Source of the DNA: Rhizopus arrhizus
Taxonomy: Eukaryota > Mucoromycota > Mucoromycetes > Mucorales > Rhizopodaceae
Length of the DNA: 64,000 nucleotides
Direction: 5' to 3'
Assembly (NCBI GenBank): GCA_024220505.1
Contig: JAKZZE010000001.1
Location: forward strand, 3,162,001 to 3,226,000
Positions within the stretch are counted from its first letter, which is position 1, and every line of letters starts with the position of its first letter. Shown here piece after piece: positions 31,221 to 42,532 of this stretch. The notes beneath the pieces were generated by a model. That model made no database searches. It was not told the DNA's origin and saw only the letters and a list, made by a program, of their open reading frames with translations. The position numbers and the translations under genes are program-made.

Positions 31221-32759
31221 TTATTGTCGGTTGGTTGAACTGTTGCCTCCGGTATCCTCATAGTTACTGGAAGCTTGTGATTCTATACTATCACACTGAT
31301 CGGTCTTTGAGTTTGTAATATCCTTATTCAAATCCACTCTAGGGTGTTTGGTCGGTCGGTTATCTAGATCGCGGCAAAGGGTTGTGAGATCTTCATCGTC
31401 GCTTTCAATTGTTCTAATCTTGTTAGACTCTCTGTTAGGATGATCAGAACCTGTCGTGCCGTTCATAGGATCATCCTCCTTTTCCGTATTAATTATGTCG
31501 TTTTCTGACATGTCGGCATCTTCCGTATTCGTAGGATGGTGTGTGTCAGCATTGTTTGAGCGTAAACCAGTCTGGAGACCATTAACCGGTGCAGCTGTTT
31601 GCTGTTGGTCACCGCTACTGGTTGGCCGAGTAATGATTTGGCGAGCAACCTCCCCCTTACGCGTGGCCTTAGTGGGTGCTGCAATATTCTTTTTCTTATT
31701 GGGAGCAACGACCGGATTTATATGGTTGTTGCGGGGACAGTTACGCATCATGTGCCCCTTCTTGTTACAGTTGTAGCACTCCAAGTACTTTGTCAGGTCA
31801 GGGCAGTCGGCTCTACAATGATCCTCTTTCTGGCAAATACGGCAGAAGGGAGGCATCTCATCCCATTGCAGATATACATGACGAATGTCGCCTTCGCCGT
31901 CATCCCAGTCAATCACTCTCTGAAGTTTTTCCAGGTGTTCAAGTGGGCTCTCAACAGGGTCGATATTCAGCGTGGCATAGCCAATACCAACGTTACAACC
32001 TCCTGATTTAATCAAGCCAAGGTCAAGAACTTCGCCAAAGCAAGAAAGCCTGGCTTCCATCTCTTTTGTCAACTTCTTAACAGGGCGGAGAGGTAATCTT
32101 TCAAGTCTCAAACGGACGATTTTGGCATCAGAAGGAAGACTTTTATACCCTTTCACAAAGGTGCCATCGGACAAAGTGATACCATCATTCAAAATAGTGG
32201 TATAGCCTCGGCTACCAAGGGTCCATTGCGTTTCAATGAATGTGCGATTCAGATAGGTACGCTTAATTAACGAGCGACCAAGGTAGTCTTCATCGCCGTC
32301 CTCATTCTCACTTTCAACTTTATTAAATTCTTGGAATGCCTTTTTTAACAATTCGGCATCTTTCACATCAGTAACATCCACTAAAATACTGTGCTTTTCC
32401 ATTCCTTTTATAAATGGACGGATGGTCGAGGGATGTTGGTCAATAGACACATTGCTAAATAACGAATCCGCAGATGCAACGCTGCTGCGACGAGAAGCGA
32501 CAGGAGAACGGTGTTTTCGATTTCGGTAATCGTTGCCAGGAGGAGGGTGTTTCAAAGATGAGATATTCTTCGTAACGACCTTGGTCCAAGCATAGTTTGA
32601 ATTGTTGGGTGCGTTCTTCCCAGGGCTAGCTGAGTTTGAACTTGGGTAATGATTTTTATACGAAAGAACCATGCCACTGTAATTGTTGGTCGAGCTTTCT
32701 TCAACAATCCTCGTTGACTCCGACTCCTCTCCAAATGTGGTAACAACCTCAAATGCCAC
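31221..32759 (-). CDS. LINE L3 ORF1: nucleic-acid-binding protein
   Basis: 512 residues. The first 110 residues are polar and basic. A central region (IVRLRLERLPLRPVKKLT, then CFGEVLDLGL) resembles a short RRM-like fold. Two CCHC knuckles of the CX2CX4HX4C form follow near 306-345 (CRICQKEDHCRADC and CYNCNKKGHMMRNC). The C-terminus is acidic and Ser/Thr-rich. ORF1 proteins coat the LINE RNA and act as chaperones in related elements; that role is by family, not shown here. Start at the first ATG of the frame. Confidence 0.88.
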   Translation of the reverse strand: MAFEVVTTFGEESESTRIVEESSTNNYSGMVLSYKNHYPSSNSASPGKNAPNNSNYAWTKVVTKNISSLKHPPPGNDYRNRKHRSPVASRRSSVASADSLFSNVSIDQHPSTIRPFIKGMEKHSILVDVTDVKDAELLKKAFQEFNKVESENEDGDEDYLGRSLIKRTYLNRTFIETQWTLGSRGYTTILNDGITLSDGTFVKGYKSLPSDAKIVRLRLERLPLRPVKKLTKEMEARLSCFGEVLDLGLIKSGGCNVGIGYATLNIDPVESPLEHLEKLQRVIDWDDGEGDIRHVYLQWDEMPPFCRICQKEDHCRADCPDLTKYLECYNCNKKGHMMRNCPRNNHINPVVAPNKKKNIAAPTKATRKGEVARQIITRPTSSGDQQQTAAPVNGLQTGLRSNNADTHHPTNTEDADMSENDIINTEKEDDPMNGTTGSDHPNRESNKIRTIESDDEDLTTLCRDLDNRPTKHPRVDLNKDITNSKTDQCDSIESQASSNYEDTGGNSSTNRQ

Positions 32760-32866
32760 GCTTTATTTTTCCTTTTTTGATAAATATATATATATGATAC
32801 TAAATGATAATTCCCTTTTTCCCCTTTATACCTTCAAAAGCCGCGCATTCGTAGCCTAAGAAATTC

Positions 32867-34072
32867 ATGTCCAGTAACGATGGTAATAACAACGAAAGAG
32901 TCTATACACATACCGAGATGGAAAATATCATACGATCCATCGTCGAACAAATGGAAGATGAACGAGAAACCGCAAGACTTTCCGAGAACTACATACCTAT
33001 GGAAATCCTTGAGGAACTCGAAGGTATCTCATCTCACCAGTTACAAGAGAACTTTCGAAGATTTAAAAAAGACACAAGGAAATACCAATCTAATGAATGT
33101 TTGGTACCCGAAAAGATTAACAAGAGTGTATTACCATACATCAAAAAACACAGTACAGACACCATTAATGTTATCAACTCAATACAAAAAATCACAGAAA
33201 ACACACGATTCCAAGCAAGAGTCGCAATGGAAATCTTTGAAGAGTTACAAGGCTTATTACACCAAAATCCTGACCAACAACAAGCCAGAAGAATCTTGGA
33301 AGGAATCATCGAAAGCAGCAAACGATTGGCAACCTTTGGCCTTGCAACAGCCAAAGCCCAAGAACGAGAAGCAAAAGCTTATGCAGATAAAGCGCTCAAC
33401 TTCCCCATCAGCATTAAACATTTGGAAACCACTGAAGAAGAGAGCAAAGCCAAAAACGCATACAGTGAAGAATTCCTCAGAAATTTTCACCAAGCAAGAT
33501 TCGAACAACGTTTACTTCAACAAAGTGTTAATTCATACCGAGGACGAGGACATGGCGATTTCCAACGTGGACGAGTGAAGTGTTTTAAGTATAAAAAATA
33601 GGACAAAGAAGAATTAACGAGACCGAACAATAGTTCTAAAGTCGAATACTTTTATTAAAGAAAGATTTCAAGGCTATTTATATTAGTTGAGCAAGACCTG
33701 AGATTAGATGACAAAAATAGTTACGACCGATATGATTTGACATGTATAAGAAAAATTTTATAGACTGATGTTAATAATCAACTGTTGAGATGAAAGTGAA
33801 ACTTGGCTGTTTAGGGTAGTGATAATTATCAGGATCTATTCTTATTCAAACTCATTTGTAAAGATTTAGTCCAGAATGATAAGACTGTATCTTATTGACA
33901 TGTCAAAACATGACAACGAGGTCGGGGGAACCGAGGAAGAGGATCACGAGGTTCTTTTTTTGGATCAGGAACCCCAAACAAATGGGGACACAACAACAAT
34001 TATCAAAACCAACAAAATCAGAACCACAACAACAACAACAACCAGTACAGCAACAATGCATCCCAACAGTAA
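32867..34072 (+). pseudogene. DIRS-type element ORF1 (Gag-like), split by a solo LTR
   Basis: The frame opens at ATG 32867 and reads about 235 native residues: a helical N-terminal region (EMENIIRSIVEQMEDER), then helices, then an Arg/Gly-rich segment (YRGRGHGDFQRG). A D LTR is inserted at 33576-33915. The same frame resumes after the duplicated ACGAG with more RG repeats and an Asn/Gln-rich tail, ending at 34072. LTR plus one duplication is 345 bp, a multiple of three, but the LTR brings stops. ORF1 proteins of DIRS elements bind element RNA. The C-terminal part overlaps the RT frame, as usual in this group. Confidence 0.7.
33576..33915 (-). repeat. solo LTR of family D inside the DIRS element
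   Basis: 340 bp, TGAAGTGTTTTAAG...AAAACATGACA on the plus strand. The 5-bp duplication ACGAG lies at 33571-33575 and 33916-33920. TATA and AATAAA signals read in minus sense. It is almost identical to the copy at 49969-50308, which still has part of a gag. Confidence 0.95.
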
Positions 34073-35718
34073 TACACGACAAGAACGACAGCTCACACTA
34101 TACTATCCCCACAGATGGTATAGCACCAGGTGGAAGACTTCAACAGTTTTACCACAACTGGACAAAAATTACGTCACACCATTGGCCACTCTCAGTAGTG
34201 AAGGACGGATTCAGGATACAATTTCATCAACAACCAACTCCATGGAAGTTGAGACCTTTACGCCTGACGATCGAAGATCAATACGCGGTAGACGAAGCTG
34301 TCCAAAAGTTTTTGAAAGCACAAATAATAGAATTATCACCATCCCAACATACTGGTTTCCTATCGAATTTTTTCACCATACAAGAGACCAACAAACGTCG
34401 ACCTATCTTAGATTGCCAAATGATAAATCGCTTCATTCAATGTCAACATTTCAAGATGGAGGGTGTTCCGGCACTTCGCGACTTGATAGAAGAGAAGGAT
34501 TACATCTGCAAGTTAGATCTCAAGGATGCCTATGTTGTCACTCCTATTCACCAAGAATCGAGGAGATTTCTAACGTTTTTACACAAAGGCAGGGTGTATC
34601 AATACAAGACATTGGCTTTCGGGATGAGTGTCAGTCCTCGAATATTCAGCAAACTAATGCGGTACGCTATGGAACCTATGAGAATACAAGGGATCCGACT
34701 GGTGTTCTACCTAGACGACATATGCATTTTGGGGAAGACACAGATGGAAGCTCAGAAGCACACAATGGCTGTAATATCACATTTAGAAAACCTGGGTTTT
34801 GTAATAAACAAAGACAAGAGTATATTAACACCTTCACAACAGCAAGACTTTCTGGGGTTTACATTCAATTCGAAGAAAATAATGATATCAGTTCCAAACA
34901 AGAAATTATCCAAACTCCAACTGAAAGTGAACCAAGCACTGAATTTATCGAAGGAACGATCATGCAGGTGGATAGCCAGCTTGATAGGAAAGATGGCTTC
35001 GGTCATACCAGCAATAGGAGAAGCCCTTTTGCACATACGATATTTACAACGCGACCTATCGAGGAGTTTACACCAAAATCACCAACAATGGGAAGCGATT
35101 TGCACGATATCGACCCAGAGTCAACAAGAATTGCAATGGTGGAAAACATGGAGTCAACAGAAAAACGGTTTACCTATTCGGAAGAAATCAATCAACCCAG
35201 ATCTGGTAATTCACGTCGACGCATCCAATTCAGGATGGGGAGTAACGTCAGATCACATCAACACAGCAGGTTTATGGACACAAGAAGAACAGTTGCAATC
35301 TATCAACGTCCGAGAACTAAAAACAATTTTATTTGCTCTCCAGCTTCACATGCCAAAATTTCAAAAGAAGGCCATAAAAATTTACACCGACAACATCACA
35401 GCGTTAAAATATGTGACGAAATCGGGAGGCACTTCATCTCCAATTCTTCAAGAAATTGCGGTGAACATACAAGAACTGTGCAACTATTACCAACTCAACG
35501 TAAACTATCAACACATTCCAGGTGTTCAAAACATTCAAGCAGACAGACTCAGTCGCCTTCATCAACAGAAACAACAAGCATCACAACCCTTGTACGAAGC
35601 AAAACTTACCAAGAAGATATTCAACCAAATACAACAACAATGGGGCCAACGAACAATCGATGCTTTTGCCAGCAGAACGAATACACAACTTCCGACATTT
35701 TGGAGTCTTCATCCGGAC
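33982..35718 (+). CDS. DIRS-type reverse transcriptase and RNase H, 3' cut
   Basis: From the ATG at 33982 (an in-LTR ATG at 33895 also opens the frame) the protein has a Gln-rich start and then an RT with RPILDCQMINRFI, CKLDLKDAY, FGMSVSPRIFSKLM and the YLDDICI active site. An RNase H follows (HVDASNSGWGV, YTDNITALKY, DRLSRLHQ). This order, the SGWG-type RNase H and the lack of a protease or integrase point to DIRS1-like elements, which use a tyrosine recombinase. The frame runs into an LTR of family J at 35719, so the C-terminal part and any recombinase gene are missing. Confidence 0.82.
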
Positions 35719-36379
35719 TGTTTAGGAAAGGGGAGTTTTAGGTAAATATAATATAGCAATCAAAGATAAAGAAATACTGTTAGAACTTGGTATCTCTTTA
35801 TTAAGTTAAGATAACTATGATTAAGATAAAAATAAATTCTACATGTAAAAAGTGAGAGTATTTATAGACATGATACGGATAAAGAATTAGGACAGATTTA
35901 TAATCAATTTGACAGAATAGATGATTACTATTTCTAATTATTAGTTTAGCCTGTTCCTAGCTTGTATTGTCAATTATGCTATTGGGATGGTTTCAGATAA
36001 CTCTGGATAAAGACTATTTAAGGAGACGGTACGGATGAATATAAAGACTTTTAGTTCCGTGATTGGATATCATTGTTAACAATAATATCTCAGTCAGGAT
36101 AAATGTTTTCATGACTAATGATGATCCGGTAAGTAATCGTCAGTCCTTATTCAACATGCTCATACTATCACTAAACTATATCACAACCATGTCATCTTAT
36201 TTGACTATGTGAAGTTAATATGAATAAAGCTTAATATAAAAATCTAATCAAAGTATTTTATTGATCTGTGTTGGGAATAATGTTATAAATGATACCAAGT
36301 TATGTCAACATATTATTCAGGATCATATCTGATTCCTTTTACTAAAATAAAGTGACTATAATCTTATGTATCCTTAACA
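35719..36379 (-). repeat. LTR of family J, minus sense, cutting the DIRS element
   Basis: 661 bp on the plus strand from TGTTTAGGA to CCTTAACA. On the minus strand it has a TATA box (CTATAAATAC) followed by AATAAAG, which sets the orientation. Flanks do not match (CGGAC and TTATC). A purine-rich GGTGGAGG lies just before it on the minus strand, as before a 3' LTR. It is therefore probably the 3' LTR of a minus-sense element truncated on the right. Confidence 0.8.
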
Positions 36380-36589
36380 TTATCCTCCACCAGATTCAAC
36401 AACACCTTGTTGATTCGGCATAAAAGTGAATAGGTATGCGTTATGAAATGTCTAATCAATTTGGTAGATCATTTTCATGCTAAATTGCGGGGTAATTTAC
36501 CGTGACTATCTTTGTCCGTTGTTTCTTTTTTTTTTTTTTTTTTTTTTTTTTTTATTTATTTTTTCTCCTTGTTAAGTCTTCTCTTTAAC
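36380..36589 (-). other. remnant next to LTR J with T28 tract
   Basis: Probably the last bases of the internal region of element J (minus sense), plus a T28 run (36526-36553). No protein could be recognised. It is cut by the LTR of element B at 36590. Confidence 0.4.
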
Positions 36590-36923
36590 TGAGATATTTG
36601 CAGATAATAAAGTGAGAAAAAAGAAAGGAAATAGTACTTGAAAACTAGTGAATGAGTCTCTATGTAACCTCTTTATTAGATTTCAAGACGAGAGAGAGAA
36701 CCCATTTAATCAAACTACGCCTTTATATAGGAAATGAAATTATTCAGGGACCGAAGTGAGTTCAAGGTCAATTTTAGTATTGAGCTTGAACAATATAAAC
36801 ATTGTATATGAGCTTTTAAGGAATATGTAATAAGTAATATTATGTATTCAGTACTTGTTATTTCTTATATAAGATCTGAGTAATCTCATACGAATAATAG
36901 TATTTAATGAGGTAAATACGACA
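36590..36923 (-). repeat. 3' LTR of element B
   Basis: 334 bp. On the minus strand it starts TGTCGTATTTACC and ends ATATCTCA, with a CCTATATAAAGGCG promoter-like box. A diverged relative is the solo LTR at 57809-58108. Confidence 0.92.
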
Positions 36924-36984
36924 TAGCCCCCGACCAGTATGAGATTACATTGAAGAAAATCTTGTGACTATTTTTAATATATAT

Positions 36985-37039
<55 letters not shown>

Positions 37040-40000
37040 AAAAGTAATTTACTTATGAAGAGATTTAAGTCGTTTACTGGATCGAGTAACTGTGGATGAA
37101 GTATTACAAACGTTTTAGTTGGAGGCTTATTACGACGAGTTCTTTTAACAGATCGTGTTGAAGAGCCAACATTAGATTTAATTGTGGATTTTTTATCAAC
37201 CAAATTAGAATTGGTTTCATCATCAGAAGAGAAATGTTTCATCGCAGCACTTATAGTACCAGATGGTGTAGATTTTAATACTTCAGATGAAGATGGAGAA
37301 TTGGTAATTGAAGCATTTTTTGGAGGAATATACTTTTTACCAAGATTTTTCCAATAGTTGCGTAGTGTGTTAGGGTCATTAAACTTATCTGCAGATAGCC
37401 ATTCATCCCACTCACTGCTATAGTTTTTCCAACGTACAAGGTACTCACGGTCTTTTGGAGGGCCACGATGGTTTATAACTGCCTCGATTTCGAAATTTAT
37501 GATTTCATTACCTTCATCATCCAGTTCGATAACTTCTTCATTAGAGATTAATTTCAGCTCAACAGAAGTGTAGGCACGAGGCATAAGGACACCAGTTTCG
37601 TCACGTAAGATATAGGCATTTCCTTTATTTTTACGTACGACTGTATATGGTCCTTCATAAGCAGGAGCAAGTTGACCAGATTTATTTGGAATACGAACCA
37701 TGACATGGGAGCCAGGTGTGTAATCAACAAGTCTATGAGAATCATTGAACTTTGCTTGTTCAAGTTCTATTTGTGCTTTGGTTTTATTTACGATAGCTGG
37801 GAATACAATATCAGTCATATAGTCAATGCGTTTCATGAGTTCTTCATGAGACATTGGTGGTTTATCTTTAACTTCTTTGAGCTTATCTTTGTCAGATCGA
37901 AAACCATAAGGTTCGTTCATTTTACGTGCGAACATGAGAGAGAAAGGTGTGGAATTTAACCGTTTGGATATACGATTATTCATAGCAAGTTGAATAGATG
38001 GAAGATATAAATCCCAATCATTGCCAACACCATGAGTGGCTTTAGCCAGTAATTTTTGACTGATTGTACAGTACGTTCACTGATTCCATTAGCAGATGGG
38101 TGTAGAGGGGTGATGAATCGATGATCATAGCCCATAGCATCAGCTAAATCTTTTGAGAGCGAGTTTTTAAACTCTGATCCATTATCACTTTGAAGTTTTG
38201 TAGGAAAACCCATAGTTGAGAATACGTCAATAAGAGAGCGTAAAATTGTATCTGATCTTTTATCAGGTAGAGCACGAAGTATACAAAAACGTGTACAAAC
38301 ATCGATGATAACCATAAAATAATTATTATTGTAAACGGAAGTAGTATGCATAGGGCCACCAAGATCAATAGCATAATGATCACCAGGGTAGTAGCTATAA
38401 ATGCTGCGTAGAGGATGGAAGCCTCTTTTTTCTATATTATGTTTCATACAATCTTTGCATTGCTTAATGAATTTAATGCAATCACCTATCAGGTTAGGCC
38501 AATGAATACTGTCATTATGGAGACGTTTGACCATTTGTTCAGCACCATAGTGACCAATTTTATTATGGGCATCTATAAGTAACTGTTGGTGTTCAGCCAA
38601 AGGCGGTGTAAGATAATCCGAATATAATGGCTGTGCAGATTGTACATAAAATAGGTATTGATCATTGATGTTATTATCAATATTTCTTAGATCAGTATTT
38701 TCTTTAACTTGATTGATGTCCTTTTGTGCATCAGAAGTTGTAGTTTCTTGTATTACTGAAATAATGTTAATAGCAGCATTGTATTTAGAATAAGCTCGAT
38801 GTCTTTTCTTTGTATTGATTGTCTCAGAAATAGCATGATTCTGTCTATACGAGGATAATCGTTTGCCTTTTTTGATATCGCTTTCATGCTCGACCGTATC
38901 CTTTGGCGGATATAATCTGGATAGTTTGTCAGGTAAGACATTTTCCAAACCTGGAACATGAATGACACTAAAGTTATAATCAAGGATGACGTCAAGCCAT
39001 TTAATAAGCATACTATTTGCATTCTTTTGGGAATGAATATAGCATAAAGCTTTATGGTCAGTGTATAAAGTAAATCGTGTGCCCCATATAAATTTATGAA
39101 ATTGGGTTAAGGCATAAACTACACCAAGCAATTCACGCATTGTAACACTGTAGCGTTTTTCGCTTCTTGACAGGGAACGGGACATGAAACCAATGTATCT
39201 TTTGATTTTAGATATTTCACCATTGGGTTTAGTCACTTCGAACTCTTGATATAAGCAACAACCAGTACTGTAATCTGATGAATCAGTAGCGATACAAAAT
39301 GGTTTTGACAAATCAGGATGGGATAACATCAATTCTGAAGACAAAATGTGCTTGATACTATCAAAGTGCATTTGATGCTCTTTTGTCCATTCGAAAGGAC
39401 CTTTAACTTTTTCATCATGGCAACGCAAAGCATCTAAGGGAGCCATGAGAAGTGCAGCATTGGGAGTATGTTGTCTAAAATAGTTGACAAACCCAAGAAA
39501 ACTTTGCACTTGCTTCTGAGTAGTAGGACGAGGCCAATCGTATATATTTGTTAATTTTCGGGCATCTATCTGCTTTCCTGAGGCAGAAATAGAATATCCT
39601 AATAAGTAAACGGCAGATTTTGCCAAATAGGTCTTTTCAAAATTGATTTTTAAATTAGCATCAGTTAATATTTGTAGTACTTTTTTAACATGAAGAAAAT
39701 GTGGATGTATAGATGAACTGAATATACAGATATCATCAACGAAACATTTTACATAAGGAAGATCTTTAAATAATGTTAACATTATACGAGAGAATAACTG
39801 ACTTATTGTAGATATTCCAAAAGGAGCACCTCTATACATATATTGTAAATTATTGGGTGCAGTAAAAGTAGTTTTAATTTGATCATCCTTATTTACAGGA
39901 AACTGATTAAATGCAGATTTTAGATCTAACGTGCTAAAAATGACTGCACCAGACATAGAATTGAATATGTCGTTAATTAATGGAAGTTGATGATTATCAA

Positions 40001-40066
40001 CTGGTAAGACCTTATTTAACATTCTAGGATCCAACACTAATCGAATTTTATCTGTCTTAGTGCCGT
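36904..40066 (-). pseudogene. Pol of element B: RT, RNase H, integrase, chromodomain (one internal frameshift)
   Basis: From about 40066 the frame carries the RT (STLDLKSAFNQF, YRGAPFGIS, CFVDDICIF), RNase H (CIATDSSDYSTG, YTDHKAL) and integrase (HHCC finger HNKIGHYG...CKDCMKHN; D, D, E in IDLGGP, LQSDNGSEF, NGISERTVQ). At about 38045 an A5 run, where the sister element C suggests six, shifts the frame. The rest of the integrase and the chromodomain (YLVRWKNYSSEWDEWLSAD) read on in the next frame to about 37040. The final frame runs through the A53 tract as a lysine run to 36904. Given the identical LTRs, the frameshift is either very recent or a sequencing error. Confidence 0.87.
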
Positions 40067-42523
40067 CTAAATTTTTTTATGAGTTACTGTCATAGGCAGA
40101 TTCCATCCAGATGGAGTTGCTGGAATGATAATACCTTCATCTAACCAACTATTTATTATATCCATTACTTTAGGCTGTAAGGTATATGCTATTGGATATT
40201 GTTTTATATTGGCAACATAATCTTTTGGTGTTGGAAGATGTAAAACAGCCTCTTTAATATTACATAAAGAATTCTTATTTAAGTTTTTATTTGCTTCGAT
40301 GTATGGTTTAATAGCCATATCAAAAACTTTTTGTTCTTTTTCTGTACCGGCTCGTGAAATATTTGGTTCATAAGCTTTATCTAGAATAGAGTCGTCTAAT
40401 TCTTTTTCAGTACTCTTATGTTTAACTGCTACATTCATTAAATGAATGGAAAGTTTAGGAAGCAAATCTGTCCCAATAAGAATTTTACAGTTGTGAGAGG
40501 AGGCATGATCGTCAATAATATCAAACTTATGTTTAATAATGTGGTCAATGTTGTCGTATTCGACATTCACATAGTCAATAGATCTCATTCTGAGAATTTG
40601 GTCGCCATTTGCTAAAACTAGGTTACCAGGAACTGAATGAAATTTAATATTATTGTCTATTGCAAATTTTTTATTTATGACAGAGACACGTGCACCAGTA
40701 TCTATGATACCATAAGTGTTCACATTATTAAGCGTGATTGGAGTAACGGGGGAATAAGCCACATTATCCGATTCGAATAGACTATCATCTTCTCCAACTT
40801 TATTATTACGAATGGCAAAGACATTTTTGTTATACTCTTCATCAAAACTAGTATTTATATTTTTATTTGAACAGATTATATTTCTGTCATAATGTTTATA
40901 AAGAAATTCAAATTCGTCATCAGATGATTCACATTGTTCATACGATTGCGAGGTAGATTCATTTTTACTAGGAGATAAAGATAAATCAGTAACTCTGTTT
41001 TTAGGAGATTTATTTATCTGACTAATGCTAGTGATTGAGTTGGACAACTCTAAATTGCTAACAGTTTTGTCATTTCCTTTAGAAGAATTACTTACAATTT
41101 GTTTGCCATATTTTCTTTTGATATGTTCAAGTCTTACAGAACAAGATGAATAATGACCAGGAGAGTACTTGGCAGTTTTGCAAAATGTGCATATACCTTG
41201 TTTCTTTAAATCCGCAATTTCTTGCTGAAATTCAACAAATGTTTTGGAAACTTTTTGGTTCTTATGTTCACTTTGATGTACCATTTTTCTTTTTTTAGTA
41301 TTGGCGTTATCGTCCTGTTCAACGAGTTTTTTGCTATTATCTTCCTTTTTCTTATCCTTAAGGATGTTCAACAAAGCAGATTCCAAGTTGGCCATTTCTT
41401 TAATGAGAATTGACTCAAGGACATTCCATTCCTTAGGCAGAGGAATAGGTAAGTTGCGTGTTGAATAAATACTTTCTCCAGTGATATTGGAGCTAGTAGA
41501 GACAAGCGAGGGAAGATTTTTTTTGACAGTATCTTGGACAATTTCCTGAAACTTGACAGTGTAAAGCCTCGAAATGAAATGTCCAATCAAGAAAGTGTTA
41601 TCATGCATGTTAACCTTTGCACCAAGAGAGAAAAGACGATATCGATCCATTGCTTGGGTCAAAGTTTCACAACGTTCTTGCTTGAAATTGATAAGATTTT
41701 TAAACCACATCTCTGGTGTAGTTTGTGAAGCAAGATCGAAGCGTTGTTTCAAGACTTCTTTTGCCTGATCCCAATTCAAAGCGGTTTTCTTATCTATACA
41801 ACGTCTTTTAATGAATCGTTCGAACCAGTCATGGTCGGTATCACTGTCAGACTTTTCAAAAGAAACTTCCAGGTAGTGCAACCAATGATCCTCTACAGAT
41901 ACATCATAATCCAAGAATTTTCTTTGGAAATCTCTAATGAACATATCCAAAGATGGTTCATTACTTGGATTGACGTTTTTATCACCTTCGCGAAGAGTGA
42001 GCTGATACAGAGCACTAGCGGTAGGGTTGACGTTGAATTTTGGGATTTCACGGCTTGGGATAAGTCTATCCTTGGGTGATGAATTTCTAGATCCATTGCC
42101 CTTCAACTCATGATTACGCAGTTCTAATTGGGAAGCAATAAGAGCGTCAACATCATTTAAGGCTGATACAGCATACCTCAATTGCTTTTCATTTTCTTCA
42201 AGTAAAGTTAGCTTATTTTCTAAAATAAAACTCGCTTTATTATTATTTAATTTTTCAATTAAATTAAAGAACAAAGATTTTTGAGCCATTAACCTCTCCA
42301 TATACTTGGAAGGGTCCGAAGAAGGAACAGCAGGAGAAGAATCAGTAACTTCATCCATCTCAACATCAGTTTCAATGGATGCATCATCACGAGGATGGAT
42401 GGATGAGTTTGACGCTCTACTTTCGAGAGTTTCAAGATCCATTCTATCCAAGGACTTAGCTACTTCATCAGCTGAATCCTTTTCAACGTTTTTGGCAGGG
42501 GATTGATTAATAGAAGAATTCAT
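40067..42523 (-). CDS. Gag-protease of element B, reading into RT
   Basis: 818 codons from the ATG ten bases inside the 5' LTR boundary. An acidic Ser-rich start is followed by a Gag domain (about 160-400), a zinc-knuckle variant (CTFCKTAKYSPGHYSSC) near 444, the protease (YGIIDTGARVSVINKKF) near 602 and the first RT block (WLDEGIIIPATPSGWNLP). The frame is lost at an A7 run about 40070 (HKK, then a stop), one base short of what the relatives predict; Pol continues in the neighbouring frame. Confidence 0.87.
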   Translation of the reverse strand: MNSSINQSPAKNVEKDSADEVAKSLDRMDLETLESRASNSSIHPRDDASIETDVEMDEVTDSSPAVPSSDPSKYMERLMAQKSLFFNLIEKLNNNKASFILENKLTLLEENEKQLRYAVSALNDVDALIASQLELRNHELKGNGSRNSSPKDRLIPSREIPKFNVNPTASALYQLTLREGDKNVNPSNEPSLDMFIRDFQRKFLDYDVSVEDHWLHYLEVSFEKSDSDTDHDWFERFIKRRCIDKKTALNWDQAKEVLKQRFDLASQTTPEMWFKNLINFKQERCETLTQAMDRYRLFSLGAKVNMHDNTFLIGHFISRLYTVKFQEIVQDTVKKNLPSLVSTSSNITGESIYSTRNLPIPLPKEWNVLESILIKEMANLESALLNILKDKKKEDNSKKLVEQDDNANTKKRKMVHQSEHKNQKVSKTFVEFQQEIADLKKQGICTFCKTAKYSPGHYSSCSVRLEHIKRKYGKQIVSNSSKGNDKTVSNLELSNSITSISQINKSPKNRVTDLSLSPSKNESTSQSYEQCESSDDEFEFLYKHYDRNIICSNKNINTSFDEEYNKNVFAIRNNKVGEDDSLFESDNVAYSPVTPITLNNVNTYGIIDTGARVSVINKKFAIDNNIKFHSVPGNLVLANGDQILRMRSIDYVNVEYDNIDHIIKHKFDIIDDHASSHNCKILIGTDLLPKLSIHLMNVAVKHKSTEKELDDSILDKAYEPNISRAGTEKEQKVFDMAIKPYIEANKNLNKNSLCNIKEAVLHLPTPKDYVANIKQYPIAYTLQPKVMDIINSWLDEGIIIPATPSGWNLPMTVTHKKI

Positions 42524-42532
42524 TCAAAAAAA

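Larger units (their letters stand above)
27177..32760 (-). mobile_element. LINE L3, both ORFs open
   Basis: A two-ORF non-LTR retrotransposon with an A13-type tail (T-run 27177-27189), a 3' UTR of about 135 bp, ORF2 27325-31215 and ORF1 31221-32759. The 5' end is unclear; the 32760-32866 interval between ORF1 and the divergent DIRS ORF1 is AT-rich with a TATATATATA stretch and no clear border. No stop or frameshift was seen in either ORF, so this is the best candidate for an active LINE in the window. Confidence 0.9.

Noticed and set aside
31456..32011. Plus-strand ORFs (106, 135, 111 codons) opposite LINE L3 ORF1
   Set aside because: Antisense of the CCHC region; the Cys/Ser/Thr bias mirrors the sense strand and there are no domain motifs.
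33876..35741. A 621-codon ORF overlapping the DIRS RT in another frame
   Set aside because: It starts inside a D LTR and has no recognisable motif; its length follows from the Gln/Thr-rich codon bias of the RT frame.
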